Shown here: positions 10,350 to 19,782 of the stretch, in pieces | Layout of the letters: every line of letters starts with the position of its first letter | How positions within the stretch are numbered: position 1 is the stretch's first letter | Source: Isoetes taiwanensis | Taxonomy: Eukaryota > Streptophyta > Lycopodiopsida > Isoetales > Isoetaceae | Length of the DNA stretch: 64,000 bases | Assembly: GCA_021234155.1 (NCBI GenBank) | Contig: JAJEKV010000035.1 | Coordinates: forward strand, 7,499,891 to 7,563,890 | Direction of reading: 5' to 3' | Program-made: the position numbers and the translations under genes | Notes under the pieces: generated by a model | Database searches by the model: none | What the model saw: only the letters and a program-made list of their open reading frames with translations | Told to the model about the DNA's origin: nothing

Positions 10350-12204
10350 GCTTGGTCCCTGGCTCGAGTGCTATCTCACACTCTACTCCCCTGTAAGGAG
10401 GAAGTTTCTTGATCTCATCTGGAAAGATATCATGGAACTCCGTAATCAAGTTGGCGATTGGCTTGGGTAACTCGCCGAGCGCCTTGTCTTCCTTGCTTTC
10501 TTCCGACTCTTGTTCCTCAATCTCGAGTTTGAAGATGTATGCTACCTTCTCGCTCCTTATAGATTTGAGCAGCTTCTTAACGGACATACATTGCATGATG
10601 GGGCTAACTTCTTTACCTGTGATCCCAATGGCTTTTCCGTCGGGCGTTGGGAAGGTCACCTTCCGCTTCCCACAATCGATGATGGCGCTTGCTGGCCCAA
10701 GGTACTCCATTCCAACAATCAAGTCGTATTTGCCAATGCCCATTACTTCTGCCCCCATCTGGATATTAATCCCTGGCAAGTCAATGTCGAAGTTGATTCT
10801 CTTCCCAGCTGTATGTCTTACCGCTCCGCTTGCCAAGATTACGGGTCTTGGTTTGGACTTTAGGGGTTTCAGTTTCATCATTTCAACCATCCTTGGGGAT
10901 GCGAAGTTATGGCTACTTCCGGAGTCTATCAAGACTATGAAGGATTTGGCCTTTGCCTTCCCTACTGTGGTGATTACCTTATACTGGGCCTCTGCCTGTT
11001 CTGTATCTATAGCAGCGAAGATGTGGCACCATGCCCCCAACTCTGCTAGCGCTGAGCTCATAACAAATGGGCAATTTGCTGTTCGGTGGCCCGGCTGGAA
11101 ACATCTGAAGCAGAGCTGCTTCTCCATGCATTCCTGTCTTTTCTCCTTGGGCAACGCCTGTAGGAAGGACCGTACTGCTTTCGAGTAATTGGATCCTTCC
11201 TGTTTGTCCTTGAAGGACACCTGCTTTCTTTCCTGTTGTTTCCCCTGGTTGCTATTGTATGGGGATTTTGCTGGGCTTGGGCTGGCTGCCCTAGGACTGT
11301 AGCTTCCTGTTGCTTTCCCTTTATCCTGATAGTATGGCTGCCTCTGTGTGCTGCTCTGCGGCCCCGATCCTTGCAAACTAATTGCCTTGGACTCCGCTTC
11401 AGACACTGTTCTGGGGTCTATTGCCCGTACGAGTTTCCTTAGTTCTTCGTTCAGCCCTTCTATGTAGCTTTCTACTGCGTGTTTCTCGCTCAGCTTCGGC
11501 ACATATAGCCTTAGTCTCATAAACTCTTCGGTGTACTTCTGCACCGTTTTGTACCCCTGCTGCAATCTGTAAAACTGCTGCATCATATTCGACTTGTGTT
11601 CCCGAGGGACATAGTGTTTCTTGAAAGCTTTTGAGAACTTCTTGAAGCGGCATGCGTCTCTGCTCAACCCATGGGCTTTGGCATAGCCTTTCCACCATAT
11701 GCGTGCGGCTCCTTTCAGGTTGGCTGTCGCCACCCTGCCTTTGTCTTTGTCCTTCATGCCGTAGGCATTGCCGTACTCACTCATTTCGTCCAGCCATGCC
11801 TCTGCCTCTAAGCCGGATCTGTTCTCGCCCGAGAACTGTTCGAGTTTCCGGGCTTTCCACACATTACCCAGTGCTGAGTCCACCTTCTTCTGGTAATCGA
11901 GGGTCTTAGTGTCCTTCTGCCTGCCGTCTCTACGGTCCGGCGCCTGCTCGGGCTCTTTTTCGGACTCAGAGTCCGAGGTCGAGCTTGATTCGGAGGTCTC
12001 TGTGCTGGGGGACCTCCTTCTCTTATTCCTTCTCTGACTTTCGGGGTGTCGTTTGTGGTCCGGCTGATGCTTGGGCTGCGAATAGGGCCTTTATTGGTCC
12101 AGCTCCGTTCGCATCTGCGACATCTCCTCTTCTGGGGTCATGGGCCCATATCCTTCGAAGAGGTTCCTGGGGATGGGTTGCCTGTCAGGAGTCTCTTCGT
12201 CCAT
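10350..12204 (-). pseudogene. Chromovirus gag-protease
   Basis: Frame from ATG 12204, with an in-frame TAA at 12093-12091, then open to the MITE. The N-terminal part is Ser/Glu/Arg-rich. The retrotransposon gag capsid domain follows (ARIWWKGYAK, FSKAFKKHYVP, QGYKTVQKYTEEFMRLR). A CCHC zinc knuckle, CFRCFQPGHRTANC, sits at about 11112-11071. The protease Asp lies in LIDSGSSHNF at about 10926. Gag forms the particle and packages RNA; the protease processes the polyprotein. The frame continues in phase with the RT after the MITE, so gag and pol were one polyprotein. The TAA is the only stop in gag. Confidence 0.92.
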
Positions 12205-12440
12205 GTTGGGCCTCCTGTTTTGTTCTACCGTTCGTTGTTCCCTATCTGCACACACAGTTGGTTATGGCTGTCGGGTTAGTTTTATTTGTTCTCTTTGCTT
12301 TATATGTGATGTTGGTATACTTGTGGGGGAAAGAAATTACATCAACAAACATTCCAAGTGCAAAAAAGGACAAAGAAGTTATATTCATATTTTATAATAT
12401 GCTAATACAAAATTAAAACTTCCGGGATCAAGATTGCTAA

Positions 12441-13583
12441 CTACTCTTGATGTCGCCGGTAGGATGGATTGTCCTCTAGGAACTTCTTCACTTGGGCTGT
12501 TCCCACTGAATGACCCAAGTTCCTAAGGACGTTGACTGAAGATCCCCCCTGCAAGGCTCTCGCCAGTTCTTCTACTCTGCGCTCGGAGGTGTAGGCTGCT
12601 GTTACTACTAGCCTTCCTTGCCGCCTGTAGGGTATGGCGAAGTCAAAAACATCGAGTGCTACTGCTCTCTTCACCAGGATGGCATACTCGGTGTTGAGGG
12701 GCAACCGCGCATGCCGGCCAAATCCTGAGAGCGCAATTAGCATTGATACTCCTTCCTCGCCTCTGGGGGTGAACTTGCGGTGAATTACCGCTATTCTTCC
12801 ATCCATCAGCAGGGGGAGGTAATATCGCAACGACCTGTCATTGCGAGATGGGTCCTCGGCCGCTCGGTATCCGGCTCTGTGTCTTCCCGCAAAATCATCA
12901 ACCTCTACCGTGGTGAGTTCCCTGTAGTCCCTAACTGTTGCTGAAGCTCTCCTGAGGTCGAATTCACCTCTTCTTTCCCGGGGAGGCGTTGCCGAAGAGC
13001 TTGTCGTTAAGATGTTCGATGTCGCGTGGCGAATCCCCATCTATTCCTGAAGAGCGAGGAACTCTTCCTCCGTCGGTAGTCTATTTGCGGCGTTATCTGC
13101 CTCCATCATTTGCCTGATGCCGCTGTAGGCTTGAATGTCGGAAGTCGACTCTCCTGTGTAAGTGTCGGCTTCCCTTATTTGGAGCGGAAAGTCAGATGCT
13201 CCTCGGACGATGAAGTCGTCCAGGTCCATTCTTCGGAGTTGGTGCAGCAATTCTTCAGGTCGGTACTCCCTTTCCCTGCACTCCGGGAGGTTTTGGATGT
13301 CGCTTAAAAGCAAAAACTCCTCTCCCTCGACAATAATGGGGGCTAGGCTTGTAATGCCTAGCCCAAGGGGGGGCGCGACTCTAGGAGTTTGCCGGCTTCT
13401 TTCGAAGTCCTGCCATTCTTGTTCTGCTTGTCGCCGCTCCTCTGCTGGGTCGAGCTCGACATAGTCTTCCTCTTCTTCTGATTCTTGTTCTTCTGAGTCC
13501 TCCTCTTCTTTTCCTTCCTGCTCCTGTTCATATTGCGTAAGGAGCCGTTGTTCTGCTGCTATGGCTATTGGGTCGACGTCCAT
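12441..13583 (-). pseudogene. Accessory ORF with acidic N-terminal region, one in-frame TAG, function unknown
   Basis: Between the H3-like gene and gag. The frame runs from ATG 13583 to a stop at 12441, about 380 codons, interrupted once by TAG at 13043-13041. The codon after the TAG is ATG, so two proteins or readthrough are also possible. Residues about 20-55 are almost all Glu/Asp/Gln. The middle has hydrophobic strands (PLGLGITSLAPIIVEGEEFLL). The second half is mixed, Arg-rich, with AILVKRAVALDVFDFAIPYR and a C-terminal ARALQGGSSVNVLRNLGHS. I recognise no family. Acidic tracts occur in histone chaperones, which is suggestive next to a histone-like gene but is not proof. A further frame upstream (13783-13565) may be an N-terminal extension lost by frameshift. 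Confidence 0.6.
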
Positions 13584-14646
13584 GGGGGGAATGGAGGTTT
13601 CTCCCACAATGTTCTCGGCACGATGGGTAAGAAAAATTGCCAAGGCAGTGTTGAAAGAGAAATATTTGGTCCTATTACTTGATTAGGACCATTGGCTCCA
13701 GTGTCTTGCGCCTTGTTTATCAAGTATTTGGCAATGTTTGGAACATCACCTAAAAAGCTTGCTAGGGGATTGCCTAGGAACAAAGTACCCTATGCAAGGT
13801 GGGAGCTGCACTAGTCTTTGGTTCTACCCTAGCTTGGAATTCAGACGGGACTCTCTCTTGTAAGCTGGGGTTGCGCGGCGAGAGTTGCTTGGACATCTAC
13901 CTCCTTGGGAAGGCGTGGAAAATTTGGTCGATGTCGGCTCGGCAGCATGATGAGCCGACCACCACCATCTGGAAATCGAGAGGTTGCCATTGGTCAAATG
14001 CGAAGGAGGGTCTCAAACGGTTGCAAGAGCGCCTCAAGAGCTGGAAAATCGGCTAAGAAGGCAGGAGCAAACTTGTAGGGTGTTGTGTATGGAATGAGGG
14101 ACCTATTTATAGAAAAGGGGAAAACCCTAATTTTTGGATGACTTGGAAAATTCCTGGGGTTGGCCAATTCTAGTCTATACTAAGGTCAAAATGGGAATTT
14201 GAAGACTAGTTCAAGTGTTTGGGCGTGGCTGGATTACCTAAAAGATGCTATACAACAGGTTGGGAATCCTTCGGGCAAGTTCTGGTGAAGAAATGGTAGG
14301 AGGTCTCATTTCGATCAAAACATGTCCGATTTGGATAAACTAAGGGTATAAGGATGATGGGTTCATCAAATCGGGTAGAATCGACCCTTTATTTGGTCGA
14401 TTTGGAACTGTTTTGGGCGAGTTTTGGGCAAGGTCTCACAGCTTGCGCCTCGCTCAAAAACTAAAGTTTAGTTTTTAGTCCAGGCGCGAGCTGTGAGACA
14501 TCACGTCTTTCTATCTGCAATTGTCCTATTTTCCCAAAATAAAAGCTAAAACTTGCTAACTTATCCTAATTGAGCAAGTTCAGACAATTAAAGTACTCAA
14601 AATTGTTCTATTATCACAAAAATTTCTCAATTATTTACAAAAAAGT
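13584..14646 (-). other. Inter-ORF spacer with one palindrome
   Basis: About 1.06 kb between the stop of the H3-like gene and the acidic ORF. I see no convincing coding. It contains one of the three 67-bp palindromes (14433-14499). A plus-strand frame at 13799-14056 has no family signal. Confidence 0.5.
14433..14499. repeat. 67-bp near-perfect palindrome, copy a
   Basis: Reads gtctcacagcttgcgcc... to ...ggcgcgagctgtgagac, and is almost its own reverse complement, with a central aaactaaagtttagttt core. It can form a long hairpin in DNA or RNA. Copies b and c lie at 16139 and 16329. Confidence 0.93.
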
Positions 14647-15925
14647 TTAGGGGCGTTCTCCCTTGATGCGAGTAGCAAGTTGCATATCTTGCCTCATCAA
14701 AGTCACTCGCTTCGCATGGACAGTGCAAGCTGTTGAGTCTTCAAAATGCTGCACTATCTTCTGCTCAGCTGCTTCCTGGAGTGCGAGCAGCATCTCATCT
14801 GTGACCCTGTAGTCCGTCCTGAAATCCTGCATTACTTCTCTAACTAGCCGAGCAAAGGGGGCGCGGGGAATCAGGAGGCCGTAGCTGCGTTGGAAGTGCC
14901 GAATCTCCCGTAGTGCTCTTTGCTCGAGCTGCTTCTTTGTGAGCTTCTTCTGTGCAGGCTTTTTCGGGACCTTGGGTCTTGGTGGTGGCGGTCTTAGGGT
15001 CTGCTGCTTGGTTGGGTGTCCTCCTTCGATGGCCACGACCACATTCTCTCCCCGTAGTACTTGTCATATGCCTCCCACTCCTTCATAAAGGCATTGTGCT
15101 CCGCATCTTTCGTTCGTAGATTTTTATTGGGTCCGTAACATAGGACTCTCAGGCAGGCAGGGGTTGCTTTTCCTGTCCCATTTACCGGGTAAGGAGGGGC
15201 TTCTTCCTTTGTGTCCTCTGCTGCTCTTCCTCGGCGCTACACCTTTCGGTTACCACACTGCTCAATGGGGGGGTTTGGAAGAACTTGCCCCTACGTGTTG
15301 GGGTTAGGCTCTCTTCGTCGAGAACCCCTCGAGGGGTTGGGGATGATCGGGTGACCGCTTCGGTAATGGTGATCTTCGGGTTGGGCTTTTTCACCATGGG
15401 GACATCCTTGAACTTCCTGGGGCTCCGCACCCATTTCCCTTTCTTCTTCCTGAGCTCCTCGGACGATTTCTGCTCTTCTTCTTCCCTCCTCCTCTTCTTT
15501 TGCTCCCTTTTTCTTTCACGCCGTTCGTACTTCCTGATAAAAGCAGCGAGGTCTGCTTCCTCTTCCGGCTGAAGTCTCGGCTCCATCTGCTCCTGTTGCT
15601 CCTCCGCTTCCTTTTCTCGGACCCAGGCTTCGACTTGTTCTTCGATGGTCGGCTCTGGAGTCGGCACCCTCCTTTCCTCTCGGGCTTTGGTTCTCCTTTC
15701 CCGCTGCACTTCCTCCTCCTCCTCCTCGATTACTTCCGTCCCTGCTTCCGAGTGTACTTCATCTTTTTCATTGTGCTCGTTCGAAGGTTCTCCCTCACTC
15801 GAGGAAGTTGGATCGTTAGGGTTAAGGAGGCGCTCCTGTAGCATGCGCCGAATTGTGCTGCCATCGACGGCACCGGTCGCTTCGCCTGGGCGGGCTTTCC
15901 TCGCAGTCTGCTTGGTCCGTGCCAT
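14647..15925 (-). pseudogene. Histone H3-like protein gene inside a retrotransposon (tail, long linker, histone fold)
   Basis: ATG at 15925 starts MARTKQTARK, identical to the histone H3 tail through Lys9. Next comes ARPGEATG where H3 has STGGKAP, so Ser10 is Ala. About 235 residues of Glu/Arg/Lys-rich linker follow to a TAA at 15184-15182. A second frame (15185 to about 15050) is open and coding-like ([18 protein letters not shown]). The third frame, to the stop at 14647, is Pro/Lys-rich and then an H3 fold: [51 protein letters not shown]. By eye about 50 of 88 core positions equal canonical H3. Loop 1 has the canonical length, not the longer CENP-A one. DNA-contact Arg (R69, R72, R83, R116) and H3-H3' contact residues (C110, H113, D123 equivalents) are kept. 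Two frameshifts separate the parts, or the tail and core are separate products. It probably acts in chromatin or cDNA packaging; that is inference. Confidence 0.88.
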
Positions 15926-16138
15926 GTTTGACGGATCGTCAGTCGGATCTCGGGCGCCAAAGATCGCCTTAGGGAGCGAGAGCTGGTTTCTAAGGCGGGA
16001 ATGTTCAAATGAGGGGGGTCTACTTCTATTTATAGCTTGGCAAATTTTTAGGTCAAACTTCAAGTTGCTCTATTTAACATGCCAAGACACCTATTTAGTT
16101 TAAAACTTACATTTATTTCAGACTTTTCCTACTTATTG

Positions 16139-16204
16139 GTCTCACAGGTCGCGCCTCGCTCAAAAACTAAAGTTTAGTTTTTAGTCCAGGCGCGAGCTGT
16201 GAGA
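16139..16204. repeat. 67-bp-type palindrome, copy b
   Basis: Same palindrome as at 14433, in the leader between the primer site and the H3-like ATG. The centre is identical to copy a. Confidence 0.92.
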
Positions 16205-16328
16205 TCTCACACATTTTTAAGCAATTTAAGTAATCAAATCATGCTATTCTTACTAATTCCTATCTTAGAATTAGCTTTACCATATTCGTTTTCTCAAATT
16301 CATCATGTTTAAGTGATCTTGGCTCGAT

Positions 16329-16395
16329 GTCTCACAGCTTGCACCTCGCTCAAAAACTAAAGTTTAGTTCTTCGACCAGGCGCGAGCTGTGAGAC
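16329..16395. repeat. 67-bp-type palindrome, copy c
   Basis: Third copy, also in the leader. It differs from copies a and b at a few bases (gcacctc; ttcttcgacc) but still folds on itself. Confidence 0.92.
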
Positions 16396-16588
16396 CACCT
16401 CACTTTGGCAAAATTTTTGGCTCATTCTTTTTAATTTTATTAAGTTCCAATTTACTTAATTGTTACTAGCTTAGCATAACTACAAAAATGAGAAAAAAAA
16501 AATCCCACTTTTCGAAGCTTAAGGATCCTACCAAGTTAGTACTACTGGGAGCATGGCCAGTGCTTTGCTCTTGGTCTCCAAGAACATT

Positions 16589-16600
16589 GCTCTGATACCA
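16589..16600 (-). promoter_or_regulatory. Primer-binding site, initiator tRNA-Met
   Basis: The minus strand reads TGGTATCAGAGC one base after the 5' LTR end, complementary to the 3' end of plant initiator tRNA-Met. The TRIM at 20489 and the Copia at 49.1 kb use the same primer. Confidence 0.92.
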
Positions 16601-16601
16601 T

Positions 16602-18035
16602 TGTGACGTCCCCTACTCGTATACGATGCCCGCACCGTATACAAACAGGAGTTCATCCCCCATACCAGCTCCATTGCTGATACAGGGCCCTCCACATTTC
16701 ACTGTGACCGTCTGAAGTCCCCAGTAGGAAGAATGAAGAGGTCATTTTACCCCGTCTCCCTCAGGGCCTACCTAGCTGCGGAAGCGTAAACATACACGTC
16801 AGTAACATACATCACATAGCCACCTCGAAGGGTGGTATATCAACATCTGCATACACAAAGATCAGCACAATACAAGTGGGATCCTACCCAAGGCTCAGAC
16901 ACAGGGATGGACTGACAAGCTTGGGTCTCCAGAGTTCGTTGCAGACGGAGTCATGACAATGGGATTGGCTGGCATAAGAACATAGCTTGAAAAGTGTTGG
17001 AACCCGACTGTAGCCCGCCGGGTGCATAGCCAAAGGGGCTACTCCTGGGTTGCCCGATGGGGCAGGTAGGGATCACTCCCACCCGAGGTCTACATGCTGA
17101 CCCAAGTGACTAGAAGGCCACTGCCCTTATTCGACTTAACCCACTGGAAGGTGAACCCCACCCCACGGGTGTCGAGCCCATGCCTTGCCCACACTCAGTG
17201 GCAAGCCATTAGACCTAGTCACCCTGATCCCCGGTAGACCTTACACACCAGAGGGATCGGTCAAGGGTCAGAACACGAACCTCGTTCTGAGCCAGTCTGG
17301 TCCCTTCACCCACAACCAGGTGTGGTTCTTGTACACATGCCGAATTCTAGTAATGCACTAAGAGGGACTAACTAGGAGCATCATCTACTAAGCTTTAAGT
17401 CTCTACCCCCCTTCCCAATACAATGAGTTCACAGAATCCATCCGTCCATCATATCAACATAATAAATAATAAAGAACTAATCTATCTCATAGAGTTAGGT
17501 TCTTTAGTTAAGTCAATCTCGGGATCTACTTGGCTGCTAGGGGTGATCTAATAGGCTAAACCTACTGATTCGAAGGCTGGAGTAAGGTTTATGCTATTTG
17601 ATCGACCAAATACCTGATCCCTGGTTCACTCCTCTTGATCCGAAGGCGTCCATGTCCTTGTTCTGCTTCGGAATGCGGTCGGAGGGATGATCTGACTAGC
17701 TGGGGCGCACAGGCAGATCGTGGGAGTTGGAATTGACTCCTCAGGCATGCGAATCGGAGCTCGGAAGGTCTGTGGCCGAAAAGGGAATGTTAGGGTTTGA
17801 TGCCTTATGTAGGCTATCAGTTAGGTTTTAGGGTTTCCATGACCCTTGGTCTACCTTTAATGGGTTAAAGGTCTAAAGGTGCGCGCATTGCTAAGTGTGC
17901 GCACCATTGCAAGTTGCCCCCTAGGGCGTCCTTGCTTAGGTATGTGTCGGCAAACACGTCGACTAGACGGCGTGTACGCGTGACGACGCAGTACGGTATA
18001 CGTCTTGAGACCGTATATCGTACTGGAACGTCACA
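16602..18035 (-). repeat. 5' LTR of chromovirus
   Basis: 1434 bp, TGTGACGT...ACGTCACA, same order as 4684-6171. It would carry the promoter and the transcript start. Confidence 0.93.
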
Positions 18036-19529
18036 AGCTAGGGTCTGGACAAGACCCTATGGAGGTTGGTGAGCTGGGAAGATGTGAAGAGGGACGGCTT
18101 AGGGAGACCAGTGCAGGTAGGAAGGAGGGGGCCGACCCTCTCTTGGTCTGTCAGCAAGTATCCGCAGTGGATAGCCTGCAGGACGATGCTTGTGTGAGGA
18201 GCCCTCGAGCAGTGGTTGCACAAGGGTCAGGGGAGGCGGAACCGGAAGTCCCAAGCAGTATGCCTCTGTTGGAGACAGCAACCCCGTTCAGAAGTCTGAG
18301 TTTGCCTGCTCCTACACTGTCAGAGGACCCCTTCGCAGTGGCAGAGCCGGTATGCAGTCTGTCTCCGGGAGAGGCATGTGGTGGTGCTTCGCAGCATCTA
18401 GATAAGCCTTCAGGGCGCAAGATCCCGACTCTGGCAGGCGGTAGAGGGGCATGGAGTTGGCGCGGCAGGGCCTGCCTGGCGAACGAATGATACGGTGAGC
18501 AGGCTCTTACGTCCATGGTTTTTGGAATGGATTCGACACACAGTGGCGCCGTCTGACACCTGCAGAATGGAGGAGGCTTTGGCCTTTCTGAATCAGCACA
18601 ATAGGAGAGAGTTACAGGTTGACCCCACTGGTCCTCCTGCTAATATAATCGAGGTAGATCTCCAGCAGCACCTCAAGTCTATTTCCAATCTAGTCTCATG
18701 CGCAGTGCTGGTGTATTATACTGGAGTGCTGGACACAAGGAGAGTCGGTGGGTGGCTGCAAGCTCACTTTAAGCAGCTGGGAATCTCGCCGTTTCAGTCC
18801 ATGAAGTTCCTGGGTAATAACTTCTCCCTCCTCATGTTCGACGCGCCTATGGTGGTGGAGAGGATAGTAGCGAGAGGGATGGACCTCACGTGGGAAAATT
18901 ACTTGATTTATCAGCATTACACCCCTAGTGTGAGTGCTCGATCCCTGTCGGCTTTGAAGATCCCGTGTTGGTTTGAGGTGGTGGATCTTCCCGCAGATAT
19001 GCTTTTGCCAGAGTTCATGATTGTGATCGCGAATGGGCTCGGAGGGCATATCTCCCATTCCATTATTCGGGCGCCAAAGATTTGTGTGGCTTTACCCGCA
19101 GATAGCCCATTGCCTCCTTCGGTGGCTGTTCGGAGCGGTGATTGGTATTTTCGGTTTCCCCTCAGATTGCTGAATGGGGGTTCCCCGCCCTCCGAGGCTC
19201 GCTTCCTGAGCACAGGCCCGCCCCCTAGTGCCAGGGGTGCCACGGGAGGCAAGGCAAGAGGTTTTACGGGACGGGGCTCACGCCCGGTGCCAGGGGTGCC
19301 ACGGGAGGCAAGGCATGAGCTTTTACAGGACAGGGCTCAGGCCTCGTTGCAAGCTTTGCCGGTGGAGAAGGCGCCTCCGGTCAGGTCCCAGACGGCAGCT
19401 GGGTCCGTGCCGAGTAGGCCTCTCCGATCTACTGCGGATAACGTGCCAATGGTCGTTCCGGAGGGGCAAGGCGGCATGGTCCCATCCGTGCCCCCACAGA
19501 CGGCGGCCCAGCGATTGCTCCACATTTAG
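18036..19529 (+). pseudogene. LINE ORF1 (DUF4283-like), frameshifted
   Basis: Two frames, 18038-18490 and 18495-19529. The second holds a domain with IPCWFEVVDLPADMLLPEFM and LGGHISHSI, like the DUF4283 region common in plant LINE ORF1 proteins that bind element RNA. It is followed by a Gly/Arg/Pro-rich tail. The tail has a tandem duplication of about 57 bp (near 19228-19342, gtgccaggggtgccacggga twice). The chromovirus cut the 5' part away at 18035. A stop at 18490 and a frame change at 18495 break it further. Confidence 0.75.
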
Positions 19530-19782
19530 CAGCTTTAGGAGCTGGCGGAGCGGCGACAGTCCCAACATGTGTGCACAGGGCTGGAGGAGGATCGGCTGTT
19601 GCAACCGTTGGACTCTGATGCAGTTTCTACCCAAGCCTCGTCAGAGGGGATGGAACTTGACAAGGTGGCTCGGGTACGCTCTTGGGCGGACGAGGTAGAT
19701 TTGGATGCTGAGGTCTCCCTTACAGATAACCCGCTCGCTGTAAAAAGAAGCAACATAAGAATCCTTCTTCCCAGTAATATTT

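Larger units (their letters stand above)
4684..18035 (-). mobile_element. Ty3/Gypsy chromovirus carrying histone H3-like and acidic accessory ORFs
   Basis: Two related LTRs (4684-6171 and 16602-18035) bound a 13.35-kb element read on the minus strand. Each LTR begins TGTG(A/G)CGT and ends ACGTCACA, an 8-bp terminal inverted repeat. The primer site matches initiator tRNA-Met and the purine tract is beside the 3' LTR. Order in transcription sense: LTR, two palindromes, H3-like gene, palindrome, acidic ORF, gag-protease, (MITE), RT-RNase H, integrase with chromodomain, LTR. The flanking five bases (actag and agcta) do not match exactly, so the target duplication is eroded or the element is recombinant. 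Having about 4.4 kb of extra sequence before gag is unusual for a chromovirus; Ogre-type elements also have an ORF there. Confidence 0.93.

Noticed and set aside
10409-11188. 259-codon plus-strand frame over gag-protease
   Set aside because: Antisense of a recognised gag-protease frame.
14647-15048. Centromeric H3 (CENP-A) as identity of the histone fold
   Set aside because: Loop 1 has the canonical H3 length and the tail equals canonical H3. CENP-A tails and loop 1 differ.
15285-16103. Several long plus-strand frames opposite the H3-like gene
   Set aside because: They are antisense shadows of a Glu/Lys/Arg-rich coding strand, with Ser/Phe/Leu-rich composition and no domain.
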